From Scandinavium sp036409475 (GTDB taxonomy: Bacteria > Pseudomonadota > Gammaproteobacteria > Enterobacterales > Enterobacteriaceae), in assembly GCF_036409475.1 (NCBI RefSeq), contig NZ_JAYRCK010000026.1, positions 22,066-86,065 of the forward strand: a stretch of 64,000 nt of DNA, in the 5' to 3' direction. Positions within the stretch are counted from its first letter, which is position 1; each line of letters begins with the position of its first letter. The notes beneath the pieces were generated by a model. The model made no database searches and was not told the DNA's origin. It was given only the letters and a program-made list of their open reading frames with translations. A program made the position numbers and the translations under genes. Shown here one piece after another: positions 36,901-42,644 of this stretch.

Positions 36901-39391
36901 TGTCTGGCGCGTCAGGCGCTGTTTTGTCCGGCGCAACGACGCTGGACGGTTGACTGACGTTGTGGGCGGCGTCGGTGGCTGTCGCCAGCAAACCCTGACC
37001 GTTTAACTGTGGCGTGTCGAGCGGCACGATAAAGTTGCCGCCTGGGTTGGTCTGCGCGGTGCCCAATACGTGGCCGCTGCTGTCGGTAATGGTGATGGTG
37101 CTGCCCGGTTCCGCCTGGCCGGTCACGCTCAGGCCATCGGCAGTCACCTGAAGACCTGTAGGTGCTGCTGGAGGCGTGGTATCCGGGGCAACAATAGTGT
37201 CCGGGATCCCGACGTTTGCCGCTTTGTCGGTCACGCTGACAATCAGGGTTTCGCCGTTGGTTTTTGGCGAACTCAGGGTAACGGAGAAGTTGCCGTTCTG
37301 ATCCGCAGTGCCGGTGCCCAGTTGGGTGCCCAGCTCATCTTTCACAACCACCGTGCTGCCAGCTTCTGTGTGACCCGTCACGGTCTGCCCCTGATTGGCG
37401 ACCGCAAGGTGGTCGAGCACCGGAATCTGGGTGTCGACATCAATCGTGACAGAAGCCGAAGGCGCACTCATTCCTGCACCGTTGGCGGCTGTGGCGGTAA
37501 AGATATGATCGCCGTCTGCCAACGCCGGAACAGGCGTAAAACTCCAGTTACCATTCGCATCAGCCTGAACGACAGGGAGAAGGGGAGTCCCGTTGTCGCT
37601 GACGGTGATAAATGCGTTAGGCTCTGCGGTGCCGCTCAGCGTTGGCGTACTGTCATTGGTGAAGCCGCCAGCGGAGACATTGCCCTGGACGGGGTCAACG
37701 TTGTCATTGATGGTGACAATCACGGGTTGGCTTGGGAAGCCGGAGTTGGACGCGTCAAAGTCTGTCGGTTGACCGACGTTGCCCGCGGCATCCTGAATGC
37801 GTGCTTCCAGCGGTTCGCCGTGCGTTTTCGCCGGGTTCAGGGTGATGGTGAATTGCCCATCACTGCCCACCAGTGCAGTGCCTAGCAGGTTATTATTGCC
37901 GTCATAGATAGTCACCGTACTGCCTGCTTCTGCGGTCCCGGTGACGGTAGCACCGTTTTCAGAGACCGTGGAGATATGCGCAGGATTGGGCGGCGTGGTA
38001 TCAACCGTGAAGGTTGTCGCCGGAGAAGGCTGGCTGACGTTGCCTGCTTTATCCGTTTGCGTCACGGTGATGGAGTGGGAGGTTTCGCTCAACGGCTGTG
38101 AAGGCGTAAAGCTCCAGTTGCCGTTTGAATCTACCGTCGTCGTGCCTAGCACTTTCTGACCGTCATAAATCGTGACGGTATCGCCCACTTCTCCTTTCCC
38201 GCTGAGGACTGGCTTGGCGTCATCGGTGACCGATCCGTTTTGCAAATTGCCGACAATCGACCCGACATCATCATTGACCCCGGTGAGCTGTGGCGCATCC
38301 GGCGCGACGGTATCGACCGTTAAGTTAAAGTGTGTGGATTCAATGCTGTGGCCTTTAATGTTAAAGGCGATGGCCGTGAAAGCGTGAGCGCCTTCACTCA
38401 GAGGCGAAGTAATCGAGAAGCTCCATGTGCTATTGCTGCCGACCACTGCGGAACCCAGCAAGTGACCATCGGAGAAAATATGAACGGTGCTTCCTGCGGT
38501 GCCCGTCCCTTTCAAAATCGGGGTGTTGTCGTTGGTGTCCTGGTTATTGATGAGCGGCGCTGAGGTGTGATCGTCAACGGCTGAAGTGATCGCTGGGGTT
38601 TCTGGCAATGCCACGTTCGGTGCCGTCACGGAAGCTGAAGGGCCGGTATTCCCGGCTTTGTCTGTGGCGTCAACCGTCAGTTTTTCGCCGTCCAGTTGTG
38701 ATGGCGTGACGCCAATGCTGAAGTGGCCGCTGCTGTCAGCCGTGCCTTTGCCAATGACGGTGCCGTTCGGATCTTTTACCTCTACGGTGCTGCCAGGTTC
38801 AGCGTTACCAGTGACCGTTTTGCCGTCAGCAGAAACCGCGAGGTTGGTAGGCGCGTTTGGCGGCGTGGTGTCTCCGTTGCCATTTCCGTTCCCGTTATTG
38901 CCGTTTCCATTGTTGCCATTCCCGCTGCCATTATCGCCGCCGCTGGATTTGTTATCCGACCCACCGCCACCTCCACCACCGCCACCGGCAGCGATGCCAA
39001 TCCCGGCCGCCACCGCGACACCGCCCAGAACCCAGGGCCAGATGGCGCCGCCTTCAGAATGACCGTCGGCAATCATAAAGCCGTCGAGGTTGTCTATTTG
39101 CTGGAAATGCAAGGCCTCACCGGGGTCCTGGACCCACCACAGTGCGCCATGGCTGTCTTCCAGCACCAGATGGTTCGCGCCTTGCGAATTTTCAACGTAG
39201 AAGTTTTTGAGGGTGATGGTTTCGCCCGAATGGAGCTTGATAACCATGTCCTGCCCGGTTCGCGTTATCGAGGCGATATCTGAGCGCTCAAGCTGTAACT
39301 TCACAACGGAAGGCGAGGTGAGGGTAACTTCAGATGCTTCAACATTGCTGGTGACGCCAGTCAATTCAGAAATAATGGAAACAGGACGCAT
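27935..39391 (-). CDS. bapA: BapA-type giant biofilm adhesin
   Basis: A 3,818-aa surface protein. The ATG at 39391 is chosen because GGAG lies eight bases before it; an upstream in-frame TTG overlaps that site. Order of parts: a Bap-prefix N-terminal domain (1-120), a hydrophobic/Gly region with VAAGIGIAAGGGG (127-140), an Asn/Gly linker, about 28 bacterial Ig-like repeats of ~85-105 residues (typical ends TVDTTAP; typical starts TNDxxPTLSGTAE), three VCBS-like/cadherin-type blocks with repeated GLYGTLxIxxxGxYTYTL, and a VCA0849-type type I secretion target ending with LTNVHTTF-like sequence and HIITG. Salmonella BapA, at the same ssrA-smpB locus, mediates biofilm and host colonisation. No RTX nonapeptide array is visible. 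Confidence 0.93.
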   Translation of the reverse strand: MRPVSIISELTGVTSNVEASEVTLTSPSVVKLQLERSDIASITRTGQDMVIKLHSGETITLKNFYVENSQGANHLVLEDSHGALWWVQDPGEALHFQQIDNLDGFMIADGHSEGGAIWPWVLGGVAVAAGIGIAAGGGGGGGGGSDNKSSGGDNGSGNGNNGNGNNGNGNGNGDTTPPNAPTNLAVSADGKTVTGNAEPGSTVEVKDPNGTVIGKGTADSSGHFSIGVTPSQLDGEKLTVDATDKAGNTGPSASVTAPNVALPETPAITSAVDDHTSAPLINNQDTNDNTPILKGTGTAGSTVHIFSDGHLLGSAVVGSNSTWSFSITSPLSEGAHAFTAIAFNIKGHSIESTHFNLTVDTVAPDAPQLTGVNDDVGSIVGNLQNGSVTDDAKPVLSGKGEVGDTVTIYDGQKVLGTTTVDSNGNWSFTPSQPLSETSHSITVTQTDKAGNVSQPSPATTFTVDTTPPNPAHISTVSENGATVTGTAEAGSTVTIYDGNNNLLGTALVGSDGQFTITLNPAKTHGEPLEARIQDAAGNVGQPTDFDASNSGFPSQPVIVTINDNVDPVQGNVSAGGFTNDSTPTLSGTAEPNAFITVSDNGTPLLPVVQADANGNWSFTPVPALADGDHIFTATAANGAGMSAPSASVTIDVDTQIPVLDHLAVANQGQTVTGHTEAGSTVVVKDELGTQLGTGTADQNGNFSVTLSSPKTNGETLIVSVTDKAANVGIPDTIVAPDTTPPAAPTGLQVTADGLSVTGQAEPGSTITITDSSGHVLGTAQTNPGGNFIVPLDTPQLNGQGLLATATDAAHNVSQPSSVVAPDKTAPDAPDSLQVNANGTQLTGHAEVGSTITVKDPEGHVIGTGKANSTDGQFTITLAPAQANGEVLSATATDLAGNVSNPATVTAPDITAPDQPVILDVVDDVPGILGTILDGHTTNDAKPTLSGTAEIGSTVKVYENGNLLGNATLDSTGYWTYTPTNPLSEGSHQFTVTSTDAAGNTSTSAGWNIVVDTVAPQVPAITLVNDDAPALIGAVANGGLTNDSTPTVSGTGQPGSTVHLMDNGNPVADITVSPSGTWSYTFTTPLTGPNHSLTVNASDNVGNTSADSSAWTFTLDTTPPSVPDITVTATGNVALDSGDLTNDTKPALTGTTDIGSSVTIYDNGKELGQATVDTSGNWTFTLPVGFGDGPHVLTANATDAAGNVSGDATFTLNVDATAPDAPQVISATIILETVPVPLANGSITNQTEPVLKGTSEANATVTLYNNGNPIATVQADDQGNWSYPLDTPLIPGLNVITATATDAAGNVSPSSGVFSITIDLVAPTTPVAPLVADNEAPVVGYVANNGSTNDTTPTFSGTGEVGSTITLYNGAIYLGSAVVNQSGTWTFTPSSPLTNGTTYSITTTETDLAGNVSQPSPAAVFTVDTTVPDAPLISYAADDVGADQNNVLNNGTTDDNLPVLHGTAEAGSTVAIYNGLTLVGTAVADGGGNWSLAITTPLADGTYTFTAVATDKAGNVGGTSPTFTLDVETTILPPTVTEILDDKGPVTGPVITGTFTDDQTLLITGTGQDGTTVIIYDHGSQIGSALVTGGTWSYTTSALTEGSHSLTFTAKDAAGNETPQSTPVDFTVDITPPDAPTVNPPLDGVTVTGTAEANATVFIKDAEGNVIGTGIASPTGDYTVTLTTPQVAGENLVAIAQDQAGNQSNGTTFSAINESDRPNAPVIVTIDDNIGSIQGHIAAGGSTDDTTPTLNGTAEIGSTVHIYINGSTTEVGNVLVDGSGNWTFTVPAGLALGEGSYVFTATASNANGPGSPSAPFTINVDLSAPVAPTILTATDDVSGNVGTIGSGALTNDARPTLNGISEAGSTVTIFDNGIKIGTVTATAGGTWSFTPSSDLDSISHVFTATATDAAGNTNGVSNSFTLNIDAVAPGTPAITYVANDNGSQPIVLTAGQATNDTQPLLKGNAEAGSTVNVYDGTTLLGTTFADGSGNWTFTFPVGTTLSNGNHSLTVTAMDAAGNTSVPSSAFPIVIDTVAPATPTLLVVADNQPGIVGPLVSGQMTNDTEPTLSGRGEAGATITIFSDGNPVGTGVVDPTGTWLVRLTTPLTDGPHVLTVNQTDPAGNVSASTSGFTVNVDATAPGAPLITAVGDNTAPVIGVVPNGGSTNETHPTISGTGEIGSTITLYNGSTVLGTTTVNALGSWTFTPTTALTPGTWNITATATDTAGNTGVASDVRTFTVDTSAPNAPAITTVFDDQGPSTGNLNNGSVTDDTRPAISGTSEPNATIKLYDNGNLLTTVTADGTGAWSYTPTADMTQGNHVITATAADAAGNLSAASGSFSFVVDSLAPLAPVITSLTDDVAPVVGPVVINGTTNDNTPTLSGTAEVGATVRIYDGTTLVGTTTAGATGSWTVTTSTLGDGTHSLTAKATDAAGNISTSSQPFGVTVDTSVPNAPTLTSVTDDVAGGALGALTSGQLTNDNLPTLTGTAEAGSTVSIYDGSTLLGTTVATGGTWTFTPGTALADGSHTLTVTATDAGGNISQPTTGFTIVVDATAPVTPVITNIVDDVPNIVGNVGNGQFTNDSLPTLNGTAEANSTVRIYDGATLVTTVTANASGAWTWTPTAALSQGVHTWTVTSTDAAGNLSATSVAAGIIVDTVAPGAPSGLTMNGTGTRVTGSAEANSTVTITSATGTVLGTATADGTGAFTVTISPAQTTGQALLAFAQDRAGNVGVSVGFTAPDTRVPDAPTITSVVDDVAGGAVGQLTSGQLTNDAMPTLSGTAQANSTVTLYNNGVAVGTTTANGSGAWTFTPPANVTEGAHAFTATASNTNGAGSPSAPFSVIVDTTAPAAPGIAISADGSVLSGTAEANSTITITLPNGGGTLTTTAGSNGSWSLTLPVRQIDGLSISATATDVAGNTSGPNSVLSPNLPLSANDNITNLALTSDATTTTEHLTDYGLLLVGALGNVASVLGNDTAQVQFSIASGGSGDVTIDAAATGIVLSLLSTQEIVIQKYDTASGSWQTFINTGVSDFANLLTLTGSGIRISLTGLTGGDYRVLTYNTSLLAAGSYTSLDVDVQKTSAGTVSGTTSHIGNVITDQDAGGGQDNAPTGTLLTKVTNANGDSVTVGAGGADIVGLYGTLHINQNGSYTYTLTNTSAAVLGHKDSFTYTITQGGVSDSAQLVVTLGPTPPASSVVAADNSATLVFDTDVTSINNGASSQSGFTVLGVGLGSVLSLDVLANMTNPIKFDVEDGSTRTMTLQSSVGGVALASTFDLYIYRFNDLTQQYEQYKVQKGWLNAPLLGGQSSQLTLTLPGGEYLFLLNTASGVTALTGYTLNILQDHTYAVDSMTASTTGNVLTNDVVPADAVITDVNGVSVSTTGTTTINGLYGTLTIDAKGNYTYTLKSGVGADSISTPDSFVYTVKAANGDTDSASLNITPTPQVLNAVDDNSAVMAFTTVQDTVALPSTNVGQVKWNTALLSGTSGNGSGTFVVDPNSVLKGATLHFDVASGLALGGLSVGWTLTLNGTTVANGNFSGSALLGNSIDVALTGKELLAGTYTLTVNGSIGALSLGTVTITPSISGTTYHLDTFDSNTANVHGNIFDGTDAAGALDQLSTVHTTLTVNGFGGSTGTLNPTGSTSSMTIQGHYGTLTMNLDGSYTYALKAGVTVASMTSKETFTYTLNDQNGHTDTATLTINMNPQIASTNQHDVINGSAYGDTLIYHMLNTADATGGNNSDNWTNFNLAQGDKIDLRELLTGWDHQASTLGNFVKVSTNGTDTVIAIDRDGTGSTYNSTTLITLNNVHTTFDELVQQNHIITG
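28300..38900. repeat. tandem Ig-like repeat region inside bapA
   Basis: Roughly 300-bp units repeat throughout. By reading the protein I count about 28 Ig-like units, of a short type (~85-90 aa) and a longer type (~100 aa, with DDVxGxxG and TNDxxP), followed by three larger VCBS-like units near the 3' end of the gene. Long antisense open frames here are by-products of the codon bias of the repeats. Confidence 0.8.
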
Positions 39392-40149
39392 GGTTATCAC
39401 TCCATTCAATGAACGTGGTGTTATCGTTTTGCGAGCAAGGCCGTGCTTCGCCGATAAACGTATTTCGCAGTTAATGCCTTAAATGGGATGCCCTTATCGT
39501 AAATTTTAAGCGAGCGAGTCCGTTGCCCGTGAAAGCAGAAAATAAAGAATGTTGCCGTGTTTAAGCTGGATAATTTATCTTAAGATAAAAACCCTATTTT
39601 TTATAAGTTTAATTTCGCAACGTGCTATTCATGATATAGACAGGAACAAAAGAATGCGCAAATTAAGCAAAGGTTAACTTAGGTTAAGCATAAGTGAATA
39701 TTTAGTCCTTGATGGCTGAGACCATCTGACCTGTCTGTTGGCATCAGGGCGGTTAAACCTGGTAGGGTTTGAGTTTAATTGCTTGAAATATGGAGATTAT
39801 GACTGCCACAACCAAAATCAAAAAATACAGACCCATAATGAGAATGATTACCATGGCTAATGATTTGCACGGCCGATAACTGTGATGAATAGCGTATTTT
39901 TCTTTTGGTATCGGCTGTTTTTATGCGATCGCAATGAAATAGCGGTAATAAATAACCCATAATAAGTAGCGCTACTGATTGCATGATATATTCTGGAATA
40001 AATGAATAATCTCCGCCAAACTATTTATTTTGCGATGGTTAATGACTGGATGTAATTATTACTCATGGAGGGAGTGAAAGATTAATGAAGGGAGAGTGTG
40101 TTCCGACAGCGTTACTCGGTGCTGCCGGAACAGAACGCACATGCAGGGC
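39392..40149. promoter_or_regulatory. bapA upstream regulatory region
   Basis: A 758-base AT-rich stretch with no convincing gene; a 69-codon minus frame at 39775-39984 has no support. It should hold the bapA promoter. Visible elements are a 16-base perfect palindrome (TTTATCTTAAGATAAA, 39574-39589), a direct repeat AGGTTAA at 39671 and 39681 with ten-base period, and a hairpin just after smpB (GTTCCG.CAGC ... GCTG.CGGAAC, about 40101-40132). A long leader is common for adhesin genes under complex control; in Salmonella bapA responds to CsgD, but I cannot point to a CsgD site. Confidence 0.45.
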
Positions 40150-40632
40150 TTAGCGGCCTGCGTGCTTCATGATACGAGCTTTGTCGCGAGCCCATTCCTG
40201 ATCTTTGAGGTCAGTACGCTTGTCGTGCTGTTTCTTACCCTTCGCCACACCAATTTTCACTTTGCACCAGGCATTTTTCCAGTACAGGGAAAGTGCAACC
40301 ACGGTGTAACCTTCACGGTTAATGCGGCCATACAGGGCGTCGAGTTCGCGCTGATTCAGCAGCAGCTTGCGGGTACGCGTGGGATCGCAGACGTAGTGCG
40401 TGGAAGCCACCGCCATCGGGGTAAAGTTGGCGCCAAACAAATACGCTTCGCCATCTCTGAGGATCACATAGCTGTCACCGATGTTGGCTTTGCCAGCGCG
40501 CAGAGATTTTACTTCCCATCCTTGCAGGGCAAGACCAGCTTCGTATTCGTCTTCGATAAAGTATTCGTGACGGGCGCGTTTATTCAGCGCGATGGTGGCT
40601 GATCCAGGTTTGTGGGCTTTTTTCTTAGTCAT
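40150..40632 (-). CDS. smpB: SsrA-binding protein SmpB
   Basis: A 160-aa protein essentially identical in layout to E. coli SmpB: basic N-terminus, RHEYFIEDEYEAGLALQGWE, the GDSYVILRDGEAYLFG core and a basic C-terminal tail (KGKKQHDKRTDLKDQEWARD) that reads the empty mRNA channel in stalled ribosomes. It binds the tRNA-like part of tmRNA. In many enterobacteria smpB adjoins ssrA; here the bap locus separates them by 17 kb, as in Salmonella SPI-9. Confidence 0.98.
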   Translation of the reverse strand: MTKKKAHKPGSATIALNKRARHEYFIEDEYEAGLALQGWEVKSLRAGKANIGDSYVILRDGEAYLFGANFTPMAVASTHYVCDPTRTRKLLLNQRELDALYGRINREGYTVVALSLYWKNAWCKVKIGVAKGKKQHDKRTDLKDQEWARDKARIMKHAGR

Positions 40633-40740
40633 AGTGTCCTGAAGTCATCTTTATCTGTACCTTGCCTCAATCCTCCCGCGAGGCGCAATGGCCTATCTTA
40701 GCACGAGTTGTGGCACAGCGTTTTTTTTAACAGGGGATAA

Positions 40741-41217
40741 ATGATATTATTTGTGCCAGAACAGAGAGTGGAAATTGCTATGCCTCAGATTAGTCGTACT
40801 GCGCTGGTGCCCTACAGTGCGGAACAGATGTACCAACTAGTGAACGATGTGGATGCGTATCCTGCTTTTCTTCCAGGTTGCACTGGCAGCCGGGTGCTGG
40901 AAGCCGGGCCGACACAAATGACCGCCGCGGTGGATGTGTCAAAAGCGGGGATCAGCAAAACGTTCACCACCCGGAACACCCTGACCAGCAATCAAAGTAT
41001 TTTGATGCATCTGGTTGATGGTCCGTTCAAAAAACTGATCGGCGGCTGGAAATTCACACCGCTGAGCAGCGATGCCTGCAAAATTGAATTTCATCTCGAT
41101 TTTGAATTCACCAATAAGCTGATTGAGATGGCGTTTGGTCGCATCTTTAAAGAGCTGGTGTCGAACATGGTGCAGGCCTTCACCACCCGCGCGAAAGAGG
41201 TCTACAGTGTCGGCTAA
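40741..41217 (+). CDS. ratA: RatA, ribosome association toxin (START-like)
   Basis: A 158-aa START/Bet v1-like protein (LVPYSAEQMYQLVNDVDAYP, LPGCTGSRVLEA, ending TTRAKEVYS). In E. coli the protein has been described as binding 50S subunits and blocking 70S formation, and the family (COQ10-like) is also linked to ubiquinone. Start 41-base alternatives: the ATG at 40741 has AGGGG six bases upstream; an ATG at 40780 gives the shorter form often annotated. It is divergent from smpB and overlaps ratB. Confidence 0.92.
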   Translation: MILFVPEQRVEIAMPQISRTALVPYSAEQMYQLVNDVDAYPAFLPGCTGSRVLEAGPTQMTAAVDVSKAGISKTFTTRNTLTSNQSILMHLVDGPFKKLIGGWKFTPLSSDACKIEFHLDFEFTNKLIEMAFGRIFKELVSNMVQAFTTRAKEVYSVG

Positions 41218-41494
41218 GATGGCGGTGGAAGTGATTTATGCGCTGCCGGAAAAGCAGTATCTGCATAAAGTGATGCTGGAAGAGGGTGCAACCGTAGAGC
41301 AAGCGATCGTTGCCAGCGGCTTGCTAAAGCTGCGCACTGATATTGATCTCAGTAGCAATAAAGTCGGCATCTGGAGCCGTGCGGTAAAGCTGCAGGACGA
41401 GGTTCATGACGGCGATCGAGTGGAAATCTATCGGCCGCTGATTGCCGATCCAAAAGCATTACGTCGCCAGAGAGCAGAAAAAGCAGGGAAGTAA
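41207..41494 (+). CDS. ratB: RatB/RnfH ubiquitin-fold protein
   Basis: A 95-aa protein of the RnfH family (VEVIYALPEKQYLHKVML, LRTDIDLSSNKVGIWSR, VHDGDRVEIYRPLIADPK). It starts at GTG 41207 by comparison with E. coli; an ATG at 41219 is possible. It overlaps ratA by 11 bases. The family has a beta-grasp fold and no settled function, despite the toxin-antitoxin naming of the pair. Confidence 0.92.
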   Translation: MSAKMAVEVIYALPEKQYLHKVMLEEGATVEQAIVASGLLKLRTDIDLSSNKVGIWSRAVKLQDEVHDGDRVEIYRPLIADPKALRRQRAEKAGK

Positions 41495-41521
41495 TCGACA
41501 TCGCGCCACTTGCGTCTGCCA

Positions 41522-42086
41522 TTCACAGATCAGGTTAGCACAGCGCCACCTGACAGCAATCCAGCCCCGCCCGGCGGCACTTCGTTTGCGCGGGCCTACA
41601 AAAGACGATTTCTGTGGAGTGAATTGTTTGTAGGTCAGGTAAGCGTAGCGCCACCTGACAGCAATCCAGCCCCGCCCGGCGGCACTTCGTTTGCGCGGGC
41701 CTACAAAGGACGATTTCTGTGGAGTGAAATTGTTTGTAGGTCAGGTAAGCGCAGCGCCACCTGACAGAAATCCAGCCCCGCCCGGCGGCACTTCGTTTGC
41801 GCGGGCCTACAAAGGACGATTTCTGTGGTGCGAAATTGTTTGTAGGTCAGGTAAGCGTAGCGCCACCTGACAGCAATCCAGCCCCGCCCGGCGGCACTTC
41901 GTTTGCGCGGGCCTACAAAGGACGATTTCTGTGGAGTGAAATTGTTTGTAGGTCAGGTAAGCGCAGCGCCACCTGACAGCAATCCAGCCGCGCCCGGCGG
42001 CACTTCGTTTGCGCGGGCCTACAAAAGACGATTTCTGTGGAGTGAATTGTTTGAGGCCGGGTTAGCGCAGCGCCACCTGACAGAAG
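41522..42086. repeat. 106-bp tandem BIME-like repeat array
   Basis: Five units and a partial sixth, starting near 41522, 41627, 41733, 41839, 41945 and 42050 (period 105-106). Each holds two inverted repeats: GTCAGGT ... ACCTGAC, and a second built on the GCCCGCGCAAACG / CCGCCGGGCGGGG region (complement). Units alternate GCGTAG and GCGCAG at one position and are otherwise almost identical; the first and last diverge. This looks like an enterobacterial REP/BIME cluster in the intergenic region between ratB and bamE. Confidence 0.85.
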
Positions 42087-42110
42087 ACAGTGGAGTCTGT
42101 TCTGGACAAT

Positions 42111-42139
42111 AAAAAAGCGCTCAGTGAGCGCTTTTTTTT
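42111..42139. terminator. bidirectional terminator between ratAB/repeat array and bamE
   Basis: A perfect palindrome GCGCTCAGTGAGCGC is flanked by six A on the left and eight T on the right, so it can stop transcription from both sides. Confidence 0.92.
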
Positions 42140-42150
42140 CGACTTTCGGC

Positions 42151-42495
42151 TTAGTTATTGCCGGTCAGAGCAGGCTTGTTGTCGATATTGGTCAACACGC
42201 CGCTGCTGTTGAAGGTGAGCGTCAGCGTCTGCTGGGTCACTTTCTCGTGGCCTGGCTGCTGGCGGAACACGTAGAACCAGGTATTGGTCCCGAACGGATC
42301 GGACATCATTGGCGTACCCAGAGCATAGGCAACTTGCTGCTGCGTCATGCCGACACGAATCTTGGCTACGTCGTTAGGGGCCAGGTAGTTACCCTGGCTG
42401 ATGTCAGGACGGTAAACCACTCGCTCCAGAGTGGAACAGCCTGCGGTCAACATCAGAAGAACCGCTGCGGCAGCAGTCAGCATTTTACAGCGCAT
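42151..42495 (-). CDS. bamE: BamE (SmpA) outer-membrane assembly lipoprotein
   Basis: A 114-aa lipoprotein starting MRCKMLTAAAAV with lipobox LTAGC (Cys20). The mature domain (IRVGMTQQQVAYALGTPMM, DPFGTNTWFYVFRQQPGHE) is almost identical to E. coli BamE, which binds BamD and supports BamA in beta-barrel insertion. A longer frame extends 12 codons upstream but the E. coli start fits best. The terminator lies ten bases after the stop. Confidence 0.97.
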   Translation of the reverse strand: MRCKMLTAAAAVLLMLTAGCSTLERVVYRPDISQGNYLAPNDVAKIRVGMTQQQVAYALGTPMMSDPFGTNTWFYVFRQQPGHEKVTQQTLTLTFNSSGVLTNIDNKPALTGNN

Positions 42496-42644
42496 AGTGA
42501 TTTCATTCCTTTTCGGGCCCGAGCAGTTCACGGCTCAATTGTAATTTGACGATGATAATAGACCTTTCATCACATTAAAACCTTGTCGTCTGGTCTGTTG
42601 GCGTTTTTTTGTTGTGAACTGAGACTCTCAGATTGCGAAAAAGT

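Noticed and set aside
28112..39283. Many long plus-strand open frames opposite bapA (for example 32891-34123)
   Set aside because: They mirror the repeat codon bias of bapA, contain no recognisable domains, and lack ribosome-binding sites.
39775..39984. A 69-codon minus-strand frame upstream of bapA
   Set aside because: No ribosome-binding site or similarity; composition like the surrounding non-coding DNA.
41522..42086. CRISPR array
   Set aside because: Units are 106-bp tandem copies without unique spacers, and no cas genes are near.
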